From positions 1 through 40,252 of the forward strand of contig QNVF01000006.1 of assembly GCA_004347965.1 (NCBI GenBank): DNA of 40,252 bases, read 5' to 3'. This stretch comes from Candidatus Nezhaarchaeota archaeon WYZ-LMO8 (GTDB taxonomy: Archaea > Thermoproteota > Methanomethylicia > Nezhaarchaeales > WYZ-LMO8). Under the pieces are notes generated by a model. That model was not told the origin of the DNA and did no database searches. It saw nothing but the letters and a program-made list of their open reading frames with translations. The translations under genes were made by a program, and so were the position numbers. Below, in pieces: positions 8,573 to 16,928 of this stretch (its first letter is position 1; each line of letters starts with the position of its first letter).

Positions 8573-8789
8573 GATCTTCCCTCACGAGAACAGTAGCGAT
8601 TCCACTAGGAACTTCACTAGTCTTCTTCAATAACTCTACTACCTCCCTCATATTCAATTCTCTTTCAATTTCCTCTAACCTCTTAACAAGATATTTCCTA
8701 AGCTCCTCGTTCCAGTTAACATAATTCTTCAACTTCTCCATCTTCTTCTTGACATGTGAAGGAACCTTGAAGCTCACAACGCTAGACAA
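8559..8789 (-). CDS. vapB: VapB-like antitoxin
   Basis: The gene upstream of and overlapping VapC encodes a short, charged helical protein whose SSVVSFKVPSHVKKKMEKL beginning and following VNWNEELRKYLV segment resemble archaeal VapB proteins of the ribbon-helix-helix/CopG-like group, which bind DNA through the N-terminal strand and block the toxin with the C-terminal helices. The open frame extends to an ATG at 8846, but two TATA-like elements (8804-8831) lie inside that extension. I therefore favour TTG 8789 or GTG 8777 as start, giving 76 or 72 residues. It probably represses its own operon. Confidence 0.75.
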   Translation of the reverse strand: MSSVVSFKVPSHVKKKMEKLKNYVNWNEELRKYLVKRLEEIERELNMREVVELLKKTSEVPSGIATVLVREDRDSG

Positions 8790-8803
8790 GGTAGACTCAA
8801 CAA

Positions 8804-8831
8804 GGTATATTATATAAGTAGACTTATATAG
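8804..8831 (-). promoter_or_regulatory. Double TATA-like promoter of the vapBC pair
   Basis: Reading the minus strand, ACTATATAAGTC and CTTATATAATATACC lie in tandem 15-40 bp upstream of the preferred vapB start. The nearly repeated TATATAA cores may give two start sites or provide an operator for VapB autoregulation; this is inferred. Confidence 0.45.
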
Positions 8832-8846
8832 TTTACCTAGGATCAT

Positions 8847-9483
8847 AAACTTAGAGAAAACTATGTTCTAAAGATCCTTCATCTCTTCGTGTAAAGGATC
8901 TCTACATCTTGACCTTAATGTCTCATAGGTAATTTGTCTTATAATGATCTTTTTACTTGGTGTTATGATTTAAGGTTTACCTCTTATTAAACTTTCTAGT
9001 TAAACTCTCCAATCGTCATTTTATTAAAATTGTATTTACTTATTCATCTAAATAATGAAAGTGGTGAGATATTGGTGTTGCTAGACTCTTACTTTGTGAT
9101 CGTAATGTTTACTAGTTAGTCTATAAATCATAAGGCGTCTTTTTAGTTGTAAAGCGATATCTGCATGAAGTTTGTTTTCATAAATTTTTAAACGCCTTTA
9201 GAAGACGATTTAAAAGCTTATGAGATCTAGAGTAATGCGTTAGAACACTTCAGATAAGCTTTGACGCATTACATAGCGTGGTCAAGGGAAGGTATGGAAA
9301 TTTGAAGATTGTTAATGCTAGAGCTACAAGAAGTCGATCCTAATTTTGGTTAAAATGTCTAGGGGTGATGGAGGTCTTGAATTTGTTGCTGAGTACTTGC
9401 TCGATAAAGGTCCTCAACCGTTTTAAGTTATGTAATCTTGAACTTGAAGATAGAGGTAAACTAAGCCCCAGGTACGAAGACAG
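8847..9483. other. Gene-poor AT-rich interval between vapBC and nth
   Basis: About 640 bp in which I see no supportable gene, tRNA or repeat. The longest coding-like piece is a 23-codon frame from the ATG at 9355 (MSRGDGGLEFVAEYLLDKG and four more residues); it has a gene-like composition but no recognisable family and may be a relic of a lost gene. The rest has many stops in all frames. Confidence 0.4.
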
Positions 9484-10152
9484 CTAGGTTCTAACGTTGC
9501 TTGACTTACATACATCGTTTAAAGGGCACTTGTGACAATTAGGTCGCCTCGCTTTGCAAACTTCTCTTCCAAACTTTATGAGAGCTAAGTGAAATAGAGC
9601 TCGCTCATTGGGAGAAACGAAGGATTCAAGAATCGCCCTCACGCCCTCATATCCAGCTCCCTCATCAACCAATCCAAGTCTCTTGACTATCCTCTCAATA
9701 TGAGTGTCTATTGGTATCACTGGTGCATTAGCTTTAAAGGCTAGCATGACATCAGCTGTCTTGTAGCCCACAGCTGGAAGTTCCATCAACTTAGATCTTG
9801 CATATTCAAATCGCATTGCTAGAATTTCCTCCAAACTCATGCTCCAGCTCCTAAGTTTTTCAGCTATTTCCTTAATCCTTCGAGCCTTAACCCTGTAAAG
9901 CCCAGCGACCTTCAATGCATCCTCGATTTCTGAGACATCGGCTTTGAGTATGCTGTCAGTCGACAGTAAACCTCTATTCTTCATATTAGCTATGGCCTTC
10001 TCAACATTCTTCCAGTTAGTATTCTGAGATATTATTGTGCTTATCAATAATTCAAAGGGGTTTAGGGACGTGAGCCTTAGTAGTATTGGAGCAATGTCGT
10101 CATAAAAGCATCTAATGATGTTAAGTAACTTGGACTTCAAGTAGGAGGTCAA
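9484..10152 (-). CDS. nth: Endonuclease III (DNA glycosylase/AP lyase)
   Basis: The 222-residue protein excises oxidised pyrimidines and cleaves the abasic strand in base-excision repair. It shows the helix-hairpin-helix LPAVGYKTADVML (about 127-139) with the catalytic Lys, the catalytic Asp in VIPIDTHIERI, and the C-terminal 4Fe-4S loop with spacing C-x6-C-x2-C-x5-C in VCKARRPNCHKCPLNDVC. Length is standard. ATG at 10152 is the natural start. It is divergent from the DUF1922 gene, with 169 bp between them; it is followed by a long empty interval and seems monocistronic. Confidence 0.95.
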   Translation of the reverse strand: MTSYLKSKLLNIIRCFYDDIAPILLRLTSLNPFELLISTIISQNTNWKNVEKAIANMKNRGLLSTDSILKADVSEIEDALKVAGLYRVKARRIKEIAEKLRSWSMSLEEILAMRFEYARSKLMELPAVGYKTADVMLAFKANAPVIPIDTHIERIVKRLGLVDEGAGYEGVRAILESFVSPNERALFHLALIKFGREVCKARRPNCHKCPLNDVCKSSNVRT

Positions 10153-10270
10153 TAAAGCGCCACCCCAAGCTTACAGCGTTCTATACAGCATTTAACTGAG
10201 GTATTCAAAATCTCTGGCCATTTTAATTGTGCTGTCCTCACATAATTTCTTAAGCCAGACTTGTGAAAGC

Positions 10271-10280
10271 GTTATATATA
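10271..10280 (+). promoter_or_regulatory. TATA box upstream of the DUF1922-DUF2099 genes
   Basis: GTTATATATA, predicted to start transcription near 10303, leaving a short leader that carries the AGGGA ribosome site (10311-10315) six bases before the ATG at 10322. This supports 10322 over the later in-frame ATG at 10337. Confidence 0.6.
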
Positions 10281-10321
10281 CGGTCCTATGAACCCTTCAC
10301 GAGGAGACTGAGGGATTCGAG

Positions 10322-10558
10322 ATGTTGCCGCTATCGATGAAGAGGTTTGTGGTAGCACTATGCCATAACTGTGGAGAACCTAGAGTAGTAAGGATGCCAG
10401 CAAGATCGTTCATGTGCTTTAGATGTGGTTCTAGAAACGCAGTCTCAAAGGTAAAGCTCATAGGTGCTACCGATGACATAGATGAAGCAACTTACATAGC
10501 TAAAAAGTTCAAGATGGGAAGGTATAATTCTTCGTTCTTCTCAGAGGGGCTTTCGTAG
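10322..10558 (+). CDS. DUF1922 zinc-ribbon protein
   Basis: A 78-residue protein with one four-Cys zinc ribbon, CHNCGEP followed by MCFRCGSRN at about residues 19-43, then a helical tail (DDIDEATYIAKKFK). The pattern fits the small archaeal DUF1922 family, whose structure is a rubredoxin-like zinc ribbon and whose role is unknown. It is the first gene of a likely operon with the DUF2099 gene, 26 bp downstream. A role in nucleic-acid or protein binding would be a guess. Confidence 0.8.
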   Translation: MLPLSMKRFVVALCHNCGEPRVVRMPARSFMCFRCGSRNAVSKVKLIGATDDIDEATYIAKKFKMGRYNSSFFSEGLS

Positions 10559-10584
10559 GGAGGTTTGCATAGAGGCTAGCCTTC

Positions 10585-11433
10585 ATGGCAAGACACCTGA
10601 TCATCTGTTGTGGTGCTAGAGTAGAGATAGCTGGCTCTGAAGTCATAGTCCTCGATGAACCGCTGACGAAGCGCTGCCCCTTACAGACCATAGCCTACGG
10701 TTATGATGTGATTGATAGAGAAGTTGTAAAGAGAAAAGTAGAAATGAAGATAAATAAGCTGGGTTTCGCATCTAAGGAAAGGCTCTTTATAACTGAGCCT
10801 AGAATACCCTATGGAGCTTCAGAGATCATAATGTCGTGCCTGGAGGACGGTCTATTTGACTGTGCCGTAACAGTATGTGAAGGTTCTGGAACAGTGCTAG
10901 CTTCGACTCCAGAGCTTGTTCAAATGATTGGTGCCTTTCTATCGGGGGTGGTGGAGACAACGCCTGTACCTGAAATAATTGAGAAGTTAAAAAAGAATGG
11001 TGGAATAATTCTCGACGAAATCCGAGCAGCGATAGATCAAGTGGGGGGTGTAGAGCTCGCTGCTAAGAAGGGCTATAGGAGGATAGCAGTGACAGTAGCT
11101 GGATTCAGAAGCTGGGAGATCCCAAAGATAAGAGAATTGGAAAGGAAGTACGAAGTGAATGTCACGATATTTGGCGTCTGCACAACTCGCTGTGAGCTTG
11201 GTGATCTCGAAAACCTCGCGTTATCAGACCTGTTGTGGGGCTGCAACTCAAAACTTATTAGAGAAGAGATAGCTCCTAAAGCACTATTTCAGCTAGGAGT
11301 ATCGATACCGGTCTTCGCATTAACTGAGAGGGGTAAGAGGGCTCTATTGATCCATTTAGCGAAGATGAAGGAGCCTCTTGTTGCTTTCAGAACAAAACTT
11401 CCATACTTAGTCCCTGGAAGGTCTCCTGAATGA
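10585..11433 (+). CDS. DUF2099 family protein (methanogenesis marker protein 8 type)
   Basis: The 282-residue product matches the DUF2099/methanogenesis marker 8 family: it has the N-terminal ICCGARVEI segment, Cys-rich KRCPLQTIAYG, the TVCEGSGTVLASTPELVQM stretch, and a conserved C-terminal GVCTTRCELGDLENLA region followed by LLWGCNSKLIREEIAPKALF. Markers of this group correlate with methanogens but also occur in related non-methanogenic archaea, and the biochemical role is unknown. Several invariant Cys suggest metal or iron-sulfur binding. It follows DUF1922 by 26 bp, with start ATG 10585, and precedes the PHP gene by 34 bp. Confidence 0.85.
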   Translation: MARHLIICCGARVEIAGSEVIVLDEPLTKRCPLQTIAYGYDVIDREVVKRKVEMKINKLGFASKERLFITEPRIPYGASEIIMSCLEDGLFDCAVTVCEGSGTVLASTPELVQMIGAFLSGVVETTPVPEIIEKLKKNGGIILDEIRAAIDQVGGVELAAKKGYRRIAVTVAGFRSWEIPKIRELERKYEVNVTIFGVCTTRCELGDLENLALSDLLWGCNSKLIREEIAPKALFQLGVSIPVFALTERGKRALLIHLAKMKEPLVAFRTKLPYLVPGRSPE

Positions 11434-11467
11434 CGTAGTTTCATGGACTAGTAAAGCGTGAATTAGT

Positions 11468-12028
11468 ATGAGGTACCTTAAGCTAGATCTTCATACTCAT
11501 CCATTTGAAGCATTAGGTTTCCCAAGCCCTAGCATAGATGTGGTAGCCAAAATAATCAGGCAGGTAAAGAGGTTGGGTCTCGATGGCATAGCAATAACTG
11601 AACACGAGGAGAAACTCTATGGCTTTAAAGCTGCAGAAATAGCGAGAGAGTATTTCCCTGAAGTGATCATAATACCAGGCGTGGAGATTGAAGTTAATGG
11701 CATAGGTCCTGCGACACACAGGCAAGTTGTAGAGCTATACTTAAATGATAAGGTTTTCAGATTTCAAGTACATCCATACGATGAGCGCCCTGAAATACTG
11801 GTTACTTGTCAAGGTATTGAGATTAAGAACTATCTACACAAGGAAATAGACGAAGAGCTAGCCCTACAGTTAGCATCAAAGTTCAGCTTACTACCACTAA
11901 GAAACTCAGATGCGCATAGGCTCGAAGACATAGGTAAGTACTACAACGTGGTTAGTCTTGAGCTTCTATATAGCAAGAGCCTTCCTAGACCTTCTATCGC
12001 ATCTAGAAACGCTAAATCCTTTCATTGA
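11468..12028 (+). CDS. PHP-domain metal-dependent phosphoesterase
   Basis: A 186-residue PHP domain with the metal-binding motifs in order: DLHTHPFEAL at the N-terminus, ITEHEEK near 44-50, PGVEIEVNG near 75, and the C-terminal RNSDAHRLEDIGKYYN near 160. PHP enzymes hydrolyse phosphate esters; stand-alone small members include histidinol phosphatase-like and nucleotide phosphoesterases, and I cannot tell the substrate. It lies 34 bp after the DUF2099 gene and may be cotranscribed. The region HRQVVELYLND is shorter than in histidinol phosphatases. ATG 11468 is preceded by an unremarkable GTGAATT leader. Confidence 0.85.
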   Translation: MRYLKLDLHTHPFEALGFPSPSIDVVAKIIRQVKRLGLDGIAITEHEEKLYGFKAAEIAREYFPEVIIIPGVEIEVNGIGPATHRQVVELYLNDKVFRFQVHPYDERPEILVTCQGIEIKNYLHKEIDEELALQLASKFSLLPLRNSDAHRLEDIGKYYNVVSLELLYSKSLPRPSIASRNAKSFH

Positions 12029-12195
12029 TATTATGGGCTCAGCATTGGAGTCAAACATCATTCTTCAGACATGCAATGGGACATCATTGCCCAAAAACTT
12101 ATATCAGGACACTTCCTCAAAAACTTATTTGAGACTCTCTAAACCTCTAAGGTAAAGCTTGGCGTGGAAGAATCGAGAAACGTGAGGTATGATTC

Positions 12196-12441
12196 ATGGA
12201 CCTGATGTTCCTCATCGGGTTATTGCTGACAGTGATTGGGGCAGTTCTCGTGGTGATTTCATCCATTAAGATGATTAGGATGAGTGGTGGGAAGTATGAA
12301 TCATCAGGAATAATATTGATAGGACCCATACCAATTGTATGGGGTACTTCTAAGAAGCTTATGGCAGTTATGGGAGTTGTGACTGCCATAGCACTACTAA
12401 TCATAGCCTTATTGTGGACTGCAAGCTTAATTGGTGGTTAA
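12196..12441 (+). CDS. DUF131 (TIGR00304) small membrane protein
   Basis: An 81-residue protein with two hydrophobic helices (about residues 4-26 and 52-78) flanking a conserved ESSGIILIGPIPIVWG loop that is the hallmark of the archaeal DUF131 family, function unknown. It precedes and overlaps a second gene carrying the same kind of membrane pair. A TATA-like AACTTATATC near 12096-12105 may serve both genes. Membrane location is clear from the sequence; no catalytic residues are evident. Confidence 0.85.
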   Translation: MDLMFLIGLLLTVIGAVLVVISSIKMIRMSGGKYESSGIILIGPIPIVWGTSKKLMAVMGVVTAIALLIIALLWTASLIGG

Positions 12442-12892
12442 AGTGAGCTATGTCAAGGTAGTTTTTCTAAAAGATGTTGGAGCCTTCGTTGGTAGTGATG
12501 GCAAGATATACGGACCCTACAAATCCGGTGATGAAGCAGTAATACCAGAAGATGATGCTAAGGCTCTAGCACTTAGAGGTGCTGTGGCAAGGATTGGAGG
12601 TTACGTTATCGAGGAGGGTACTAAACCCAGTCCCGCAGCCCTTAAGAGCCTTCCATCAAAGATGGAATTCCCGCTCCTGTTCCCCATCCTAATGTCCATA
12701 GGGTTCATTCTGATAATTGTGGGTCTAATGCTCATGTCGCTTTCAGCGATGAAAGTCTCTGGTATTATAGCTATATTCCCATTTCCTCCGATAGTAATTT
12801 CAGGGCCTGAAGCTATACTGATAGCTATACTACCAATGGCCATAATCTTAACTCTCATCATCTTATTCTTATATCTAATCACGAGGTTTTAA
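12431..12892 (+). CDS. GINS B-domain-like module fused to a DUF131-type membrane pair
   Basis: The 153-residue product joins two parts. Residues 9-55, with FLKDVGAFVGSDGKIYGPY and AVIPEDDAKALALRGAVARI, closely resemble the small B domain of archaeal GINS subunits (phe/gly, YGP, LP..nA..L..rG pattern). Residues 80-152 form two membrane helices around a SGPEAI loop, as in DUF131. A replication function is not implied; the B-like fold may simply bind a partner at the membrane. It overlaps the preceding DUF131 gene by 11 bp if TTG 12431 is used; GTG 12434 or 12443 are alternatives. Its stop overlaps that of the convergent SFM1-like gene. Confidence 0.75.
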   Translation: MVVKVSYVKVVFLKDVGAFVGSDGKIYGPYKSGDEAVIPEDDAKALALRGAVARIGGYVIEEGTKPSPAALKSLPSKMEFPLLFPILMSIGFILIIVGLMLMSLSAMKVSGIIAIFPFPPIVISGPEAILIAILPMAIILTLIILFLYLITRF

Positions 12893-13476
12893 TTCTTAAA
12901 TCCTAATTGAACAATATCAGTCTTCAACAGACAGTCAATAAGCTTGGGGCTTATCACAGGTTTACCATTCACAAGTGGGTAGCTGAAGGGCAAGTAGATC
13001 TCGAGATCGCCACACTTTAAGGTTAAGCTATCAGCTACAGGGATATCACTCAGCTCTACTCCTTGAGCCACCTTGAGGGCCATGTATATCGCTCCATCTA
13101 TGGAAAATTGTCGATTACCTAGACTTCTAGCCCTAGCTCTCCTCATTTTTGATGTTATTAAAGTGAATGTCCTACCCCTAGGAGGATGATCTCCAAGTAT
13201 TCCTCCAACTACTACGCTTTCAACATCATTGAAATCTGATGGTTCTAAGAGCTTGTCAGCTCTAGGATCGAGAACTATAACTCCCTCGTTGTCGAAGAGT
13301 TCGACAGCGCTCTCTCTGTATACTTTCCCAAGTTTCTCTAACGTCTTAAATCCCCTCTTCACGTTTGTGAAAGCTAAGTTATCCTTCCCGACAATCAGTG
13401 ACGCATGCTCATACTCTATGAGGACCCACTTGCTTAAGCGAGGCTCTAAGTGTTCTATCACAAAAAGTTGACTCAA
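12889..13476 (-). CDS. SFM1-like SPOUT methyltransferase (DUF431)
   Basis: The 195-residue protein has the SPOUT-family SAM-binding core seen as VVVGGILGDHPPRGRTFTLI (about 95-114) and the following RSLGNRQFSIDGAIYMALKV segment, which match DUF431. The yeast member SFM1 methylates an arginine of ribosomal protein uS3; archaeal members are predicted protein or RNA methyltransferases. The N-terminal IEHLEPRLSKWVLIEYEH stretch is also typical. ATG 13476 starts the gene; its 3' end overlaps the convergent GINS-like gene by four bases. The substrate here is inferred only by family. Confidence 0.85.
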   Translation of the reverse strand: MSQLFVIEHLEPRLSKWVLIEYEHASLIVGKDNLAFTNVKRGFKTLEKLGKVYRESAVELFDNEGVIVLDPRADKLLEPSDFNDVESVVVGGILGDHPPRGRTFTLITSKMRRARARSLGNRQFSIDGAIYMALKVAQGVELSDIPVADSLTLKCGDLEIYLPFSYPLVNGKPVISPKLIDCLLKTDIVQLGFKN

Positions 13477-13552
13477 TAAGCTGCACCAACCTCTTTAGCT
13501 ATTACCTCAAATAAGAGACTAGCTCCCTATATCTTTACGGGCTCTTGAGCTG

Positions 13553-14431
13553 GTGAAAATGAAGTTAAAACCTGAATGTATACCATGCATATTAGACGTG
13601 AGACGACGAGAACTAGAGATGCTCGGGCTAGAGGAAGAAGAAGCATCTAAAGTAATGGTCGAGGTGACTAAGTACATGAGTAAGCTACTGAGTACGGACG
13701 TGAACGTCACCAGATTAGCATCATTGATCTACAGGAAGTTTAAGGAACTAACGCTTGAAGATCCATACTTCTGTATTCGCGAGAGGGCGTTAAGCAGGTT
13801 TAATGAAATAAAGGATTTTTGCCTTAGAATTCTTGAGGGATTTGAGGGTTACAAGAGGTTTAGTGAAGCTGTTAAACTATCTCTTTTAGGCAACAGCTTT
13901 GATTATGGTGTAGCTGAGTTTAAACCTCCAGAGCTAGGGTCCATAACTGAGCTTGTGAGCTCAATGATCATAGAGAAAGATCAAATACCTCAGCTCTACG
14001 AAACGTCAAAAGCAGCGAAAATTGTTTTCTTGTTGGATAACGTTGAGGAACTACCTTTTGATTACGTTCTTCTAAGTGAGCTTAAAAGGTTGGACTCGAA
14101 GATCACGGTCATAGCTAAGTCGGGCACGTTTCAGAACGATACTACTATAGATGACACCAAGAAGGTTGGTCTTCATAAACTAGTAGATAAGTTGATGGAT
14201 AGCGGAAGTGATGGTTCCAGTATATTCTTAGAAGAGGTGTCAGAAGAGGTCAAGAGAGACCTCATGACCTCTAACCTCATAATAGCTAAGGGGATGGCTC
14301 ACTACGAGTACATAGCAGATACACCTCTTAAAACTAAAACCTTCTTCCTCTTAAGGGCTAAGTGCAAGGTTGTAGCTAGAGAGCTTGGCGTGAACGTTGG
14401 GAGTTACGTTGTTTTTCGAGCTCTTCCTTAA
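13553..14431 (+). CDS. DUF89 (ARMT1-like) metal-dependent phosphatase
   Basis: A 292-residue DUF89 protein. The N-terminal LKPECIPCILDVRRREL motif with two Cys, the metal-site Asp/Asn in FLLDNVEELPFDYVLL (near 160), the AKSGTFQNDTTIDD segment and the late IIAKGMAHYEYI motif define the family. DUF89 enzymes are damage-control phosphatases acting on sugar or nucleotide phosphates with Mn, Co or Ni. It begins at ATG 13559 or GTG-like codon 13553; the track of conserved residues begins at LKPEC, so both are compatible. It is divergent from the SFM1-like gene. Confidence 0.85.
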   Translation: MKMKLKPECIPCILDVRRRELEMLGLEEEEASKVMVEVTKYMSKLLSTDVNVTRLASLIYRKFKELTLEDPYFCIRERALSRFNEIKDFCLRILEGFEGYKRFSEAVKLSLLGNSFDYGVAEFKPPELGSITELVSSMIIEKDQIPQLYETSKAAKIVFLLDNVEELPFDYVLLSELKRLDSKITVIAKSGTFQNDTTIDDTKKVGLHKLVDKLMDSGSDGSSIFLEEVSEEVKRDLMTSNLIIAKGMAHYEYIADTPLKTKTFFLLRAKCKVVARELGVNVGSYVVFRALP

Positions 14432-14480
14432 ATGCTTTCAAACGGGGTTCAGCTCCTATACAAGTTTACGTAAGTTGATT

Positions 14481-14985
14481 TCATGCCACATTTTGTTCCC
14501 CTGCATCGGTCTTGGGTCTGCATCGCCCCTCGGGGGCGTTCAGGGGCACCCCTAGACCTCCACATCTTGCGCATCTTACCAACAGGTTTATACACGCTAT
14601 GATGTTTCTATCGCCTATAAAACCGCATTTGGTGCACCTCAGCACTCTACCACTAGAATCTTTAAGCCTACCTCCGCATCTAGGGCACGTAGATGATGTC
14701 TTCCTCGGATTAACATGCTAACATGTCTAATCTCAAGACCTCTCTAGAGCTTCGTAGCCTACGGTAAACTGAATCCTCCCGTAGAACCACAGAAATAGCT
14801 TCTTGTTGAAAGCACTATTACCGTTAACTCTGCTTCTAAGCTTGTTTAGGTTTTCGAGAACTACGATAGAGCTATATTCATTGGCTAGCTCTGTTACTTT
14901 TTCACTTATCCTGTGAGCGTAGTCCCATGCGATGCTCTTCATTCTTTTACCGTGTCTCTTAACTGCTCTAACGTGATGAGGTCAA
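14481..14985 (-). pseudogene. Decayed TnpB (IS200/IS605 OrfB) remnant
   Basis: The minus strand encodes the C-terminal half of a TnpB RNA-guided nuclease, N-terminal part missing. Upstream piece: IVVLENLNKLRSRV (RuvC-II Glu region) to GYEALE; downstream piece: HVNPRKTSSTCPRCGGRL, LRCTKCGFIGDRNIIACINL (zinc finger and RuvC-III Asp) and a terminal NAPEG motif before the stop at 14481. Between the pieces, stops at about 14716-14741 are explained by one extra base plus an 8-bp tandem duplication of CATGTTAG (net +9, so frame is restored). No TnpA, end sequences or omega-RNA boundary were recognised. It is therefore a fossil insertion. Confidence 0.85.
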
Positions 14986-15078
14986 AGAGCATTAAAAAGC
15001 TGGGTGTCATAGTGTCTTGTAGAGCTTCACGCGTAACACAATTAACTCTGACACTCCTACAAAATTTATGGTAAAATC

Positions 15079-15783
15079 ATGTTCTCACGTTATGCAGCTC
15101 TAGTTAAGAACATGAGGGGAGTCGTAGCATTTGACCCAGCTGAGGATATCTCACAAGATCTTAAGTGGCTCATTAGCAGGTTTAAGTATCGAGTTCTCGG
15201 TATTTCTCCATCCCTTGCAAAGAATTTGACGAGGGTTGTTAAGCCACTAGTACCCTTAGTATATCCTCATCGAGAGGTCATGGAATTCGTGGACTTCGTG
15301 TCTAAGGTCTTGAACTTAAGGCACGATATTGCTGAGGCGATATGTCTGGCCTCATGCTATGTTAGCCCCCTACTTACATTAGGGTCTAGAGCACAAAGCA
15401 TCATAAAGGAAATAGCAGTGAATGAAGTAACTTCAAAAGTTGAGATTGGTGTAAGAGATTGGAAGCTTCATCTCAGGATAGCGGACTACAGCGTTCTCGA
15501 TCTCTATGAGTGGAGTACGACTCAAGCGCAGAAGTTATGGCTTAATGACGTAAACGTGGAGGAGATAATGTCTGAGAGAGCTTTAGCAATAATGAGGGAT
15601 GAGAAGCGATATTGGCGGCTTCAAAGAGGAAGCCTAGAGCCAAGGACCTTCCTAGTCTATTTAGACCTCATACAAAGCCTTCACAAGAAGGGCATGGACC
15701 TCAAAGCCTTAACCAAGTATGATGGGAACGTGGTTTCAGCATGCTTAGCAATAAACGTCTCAGTTCTCGTGAAACCATGCTAA
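15079..15783 (+). CDS. Conserved hypothetical protein
   Basis: I do not recognise this 234-residue protein. It is mostly helical, without signal peptide, membrane segment or Cys cluster. Notable stretches are MRGVVAFDPAEDISQDLKWL near the N-terminus, VVKPLVPLVYPHREVMEFVD, and EKRYWRLQRGSLEPRTFLVY near the end. Codon use resembles neighbouring genes and the frame is long and uninterrupted, so it is probably real. It sits between the TnpB relic and the convergent Trm14-like gene, five bp from the latter's stop. The ATG at 15079 has no clear ribosome site; a weak AAAATTTA lies just upstream. Confidence 0.65.
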   Translation: MFSRYAALVKNMRGVVAFDPAEDISQDLKWLISRFKYRVLGISPSLAKNLTRVVKPLVPLVYPHREVMEFVDFVSKVLNLRHDIAEAICLASCYVSPLLTLGSRAQSIIKEIAVNEVTSKVEIGVRDWKLHLRIADYSVLDLYEWSTTQAQKLWLNDVNVEEIMSERALAIMRDEKRYWRLQRGSLEPRTFLVYLDLIQSLHKKGMDLKALTKYDGNVVSACLAINVSVLVKPC

Positions 15784-15788
15784 GGAAG

Positions 15789-16928
15789 TTAAGATACCCT
15801 GATTTTGTAGACCCTAGCCGGTAGATTTCCATGCTTTACGCTTCTTGAATCTAAAACTTTGAGATTCACGCTCTCTAATGCCGTCTCGAAGATTTTTGGG
15901 CAACCAACTATTGCTGTTAAGATTGTGCCACTAAGATTTTGTGAGATAGCTTTTAAGAAATTCGTGTAAAGATCTTTAATGGCTTTCGGCCTACCATGTC
16001 TAATACCGTAAGGTGGATTAACAATTACGAACTTCGTGCTCAAATCACTATACGTTTCCTTCCTTGTGCAGTCTCTAACTGCAAATTGTATTGTGTCATC
16101 AACTCCTGCAGACGAAGCATTTGACAATGCTCCTTTAATGTGCTTTGGTGATATATCAAACCCATAGATTTCAAAGTGATCTCTATTAGCTTCCTCCAAT
16201 GCCTTCTCCACCTCTTCTCTATGAACTTTGGGATCGTAGAGAGGTAACTTCGTGAAAGCCATGCTCTTCCTAAAGAAGCCTGGAGGAAATCTTCTAGCCA
16301 TGAGGGCTGCCTCTATAACTATCGTCCCTCCACCACACATTGGGTCTAAGAGCCCCTCACCCTTCCATCCCGAGAACCTCAACATACATGCTGCCAAAGT
16401 AGTCTTTAAGGCCGCTGGATGATCATAGACTCTGTAATTCCTCTTGTGAAGTGATTCTCCTGTGGTGTTGACGCCTATTACGACCTCGGAATCTTTAACG
16501 TAGACATCCACCTCTACGTCAGGGTTCTTGAGGTCTACGCGGGGTCTAACACCCTTAACTTCCTTGAAGCTATCCACTATGGCTTGTCCGACCATAGCTG
16601 AAGCATCGATGCTTGTGTAATCGTGTTCTCCAACTCTTGTGGTCCTTACAGCAAAGCTTTGGTCTAATTTCATGACTTCGAAGTAGTTGATCGACTTAGC
16701 AAAGCGATAAATATCGTTTAGTCCAAGAGCTTGACCACGACCGAGCACTAACATCAATCTATGAACGCACCTTGACCTGATGTTCACTCGATACATTAAG
16801 TTAGCTTCTCCTCGAAAAAACACTCTAGCAGTCTTAACTTCGATACTACGTCCCCCTACATCCTTAATCTCTTGAGCAGCTACGTCCTCGAAACCCTCAA
16901 TCGTTGTAATCATGAACTCTAAGCTCAT
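15789..16928 (-). CDS. THUMP-domain tRNA (guanine-N2)-methyltransferase, Trm14-like
   Basis: The 379-residue protein has an N-terminal ferredoxin-like and THUMP region (about 1-165; tRNA acceptor-stem binding) and a Rossmann methyltransferase domain with the SAM motif LLDPMCGGGTIVIEAAL near 195 and the catalytic motif FVIVNPPYGIRHG near 300. NPPY marks amino-group methylation. Length and order match archaeal Trm14, which forms m2G at tRNA position 6; the related TrmG10 enzymes are usually shorter, but cannot be excluded. ATG 16928 is used. A possible small frame overlaps its start. Confidence 0.87.
   Translation of the reverse strand: MSLEFMITTIEGFEDVAAQEIKDVGGRSIEVKTARVFFRGEANLMYRVNIRSRCVHRLMLVLGRGQALGLNDIYRFAKSINYFEVMKLDQSFAVRTTRVGEHDYTSIDASAMVGQAIVDSFKEVKGVRPRVDLKNPDVEVDVYVKDSEVVIGVNTTGESLHKRNYRVYDHPAALKTTLAACMLRFSGWKGEGLLDPMCGGGTIVIEAALMARRFPPGFFRKSMAFTKLPLYDPKVHREEVEKALEEANRDHFEIYGFDISPKHIKGALSNASSAGVDDTIQFAVRDCTRKETYSDLSTKFVIVNPPYGIRHGRPKAIKDLYTNFLKAISQNLSGTILTAIVGCPKIFETALESVNLKVLDSRSVKHGNLPARVYKIRVS

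Noticed and set aside
14512-14721. Plus-strand 69-codon frame
   Set aside because: It is the antisense of the TnpB zinc-finger region.
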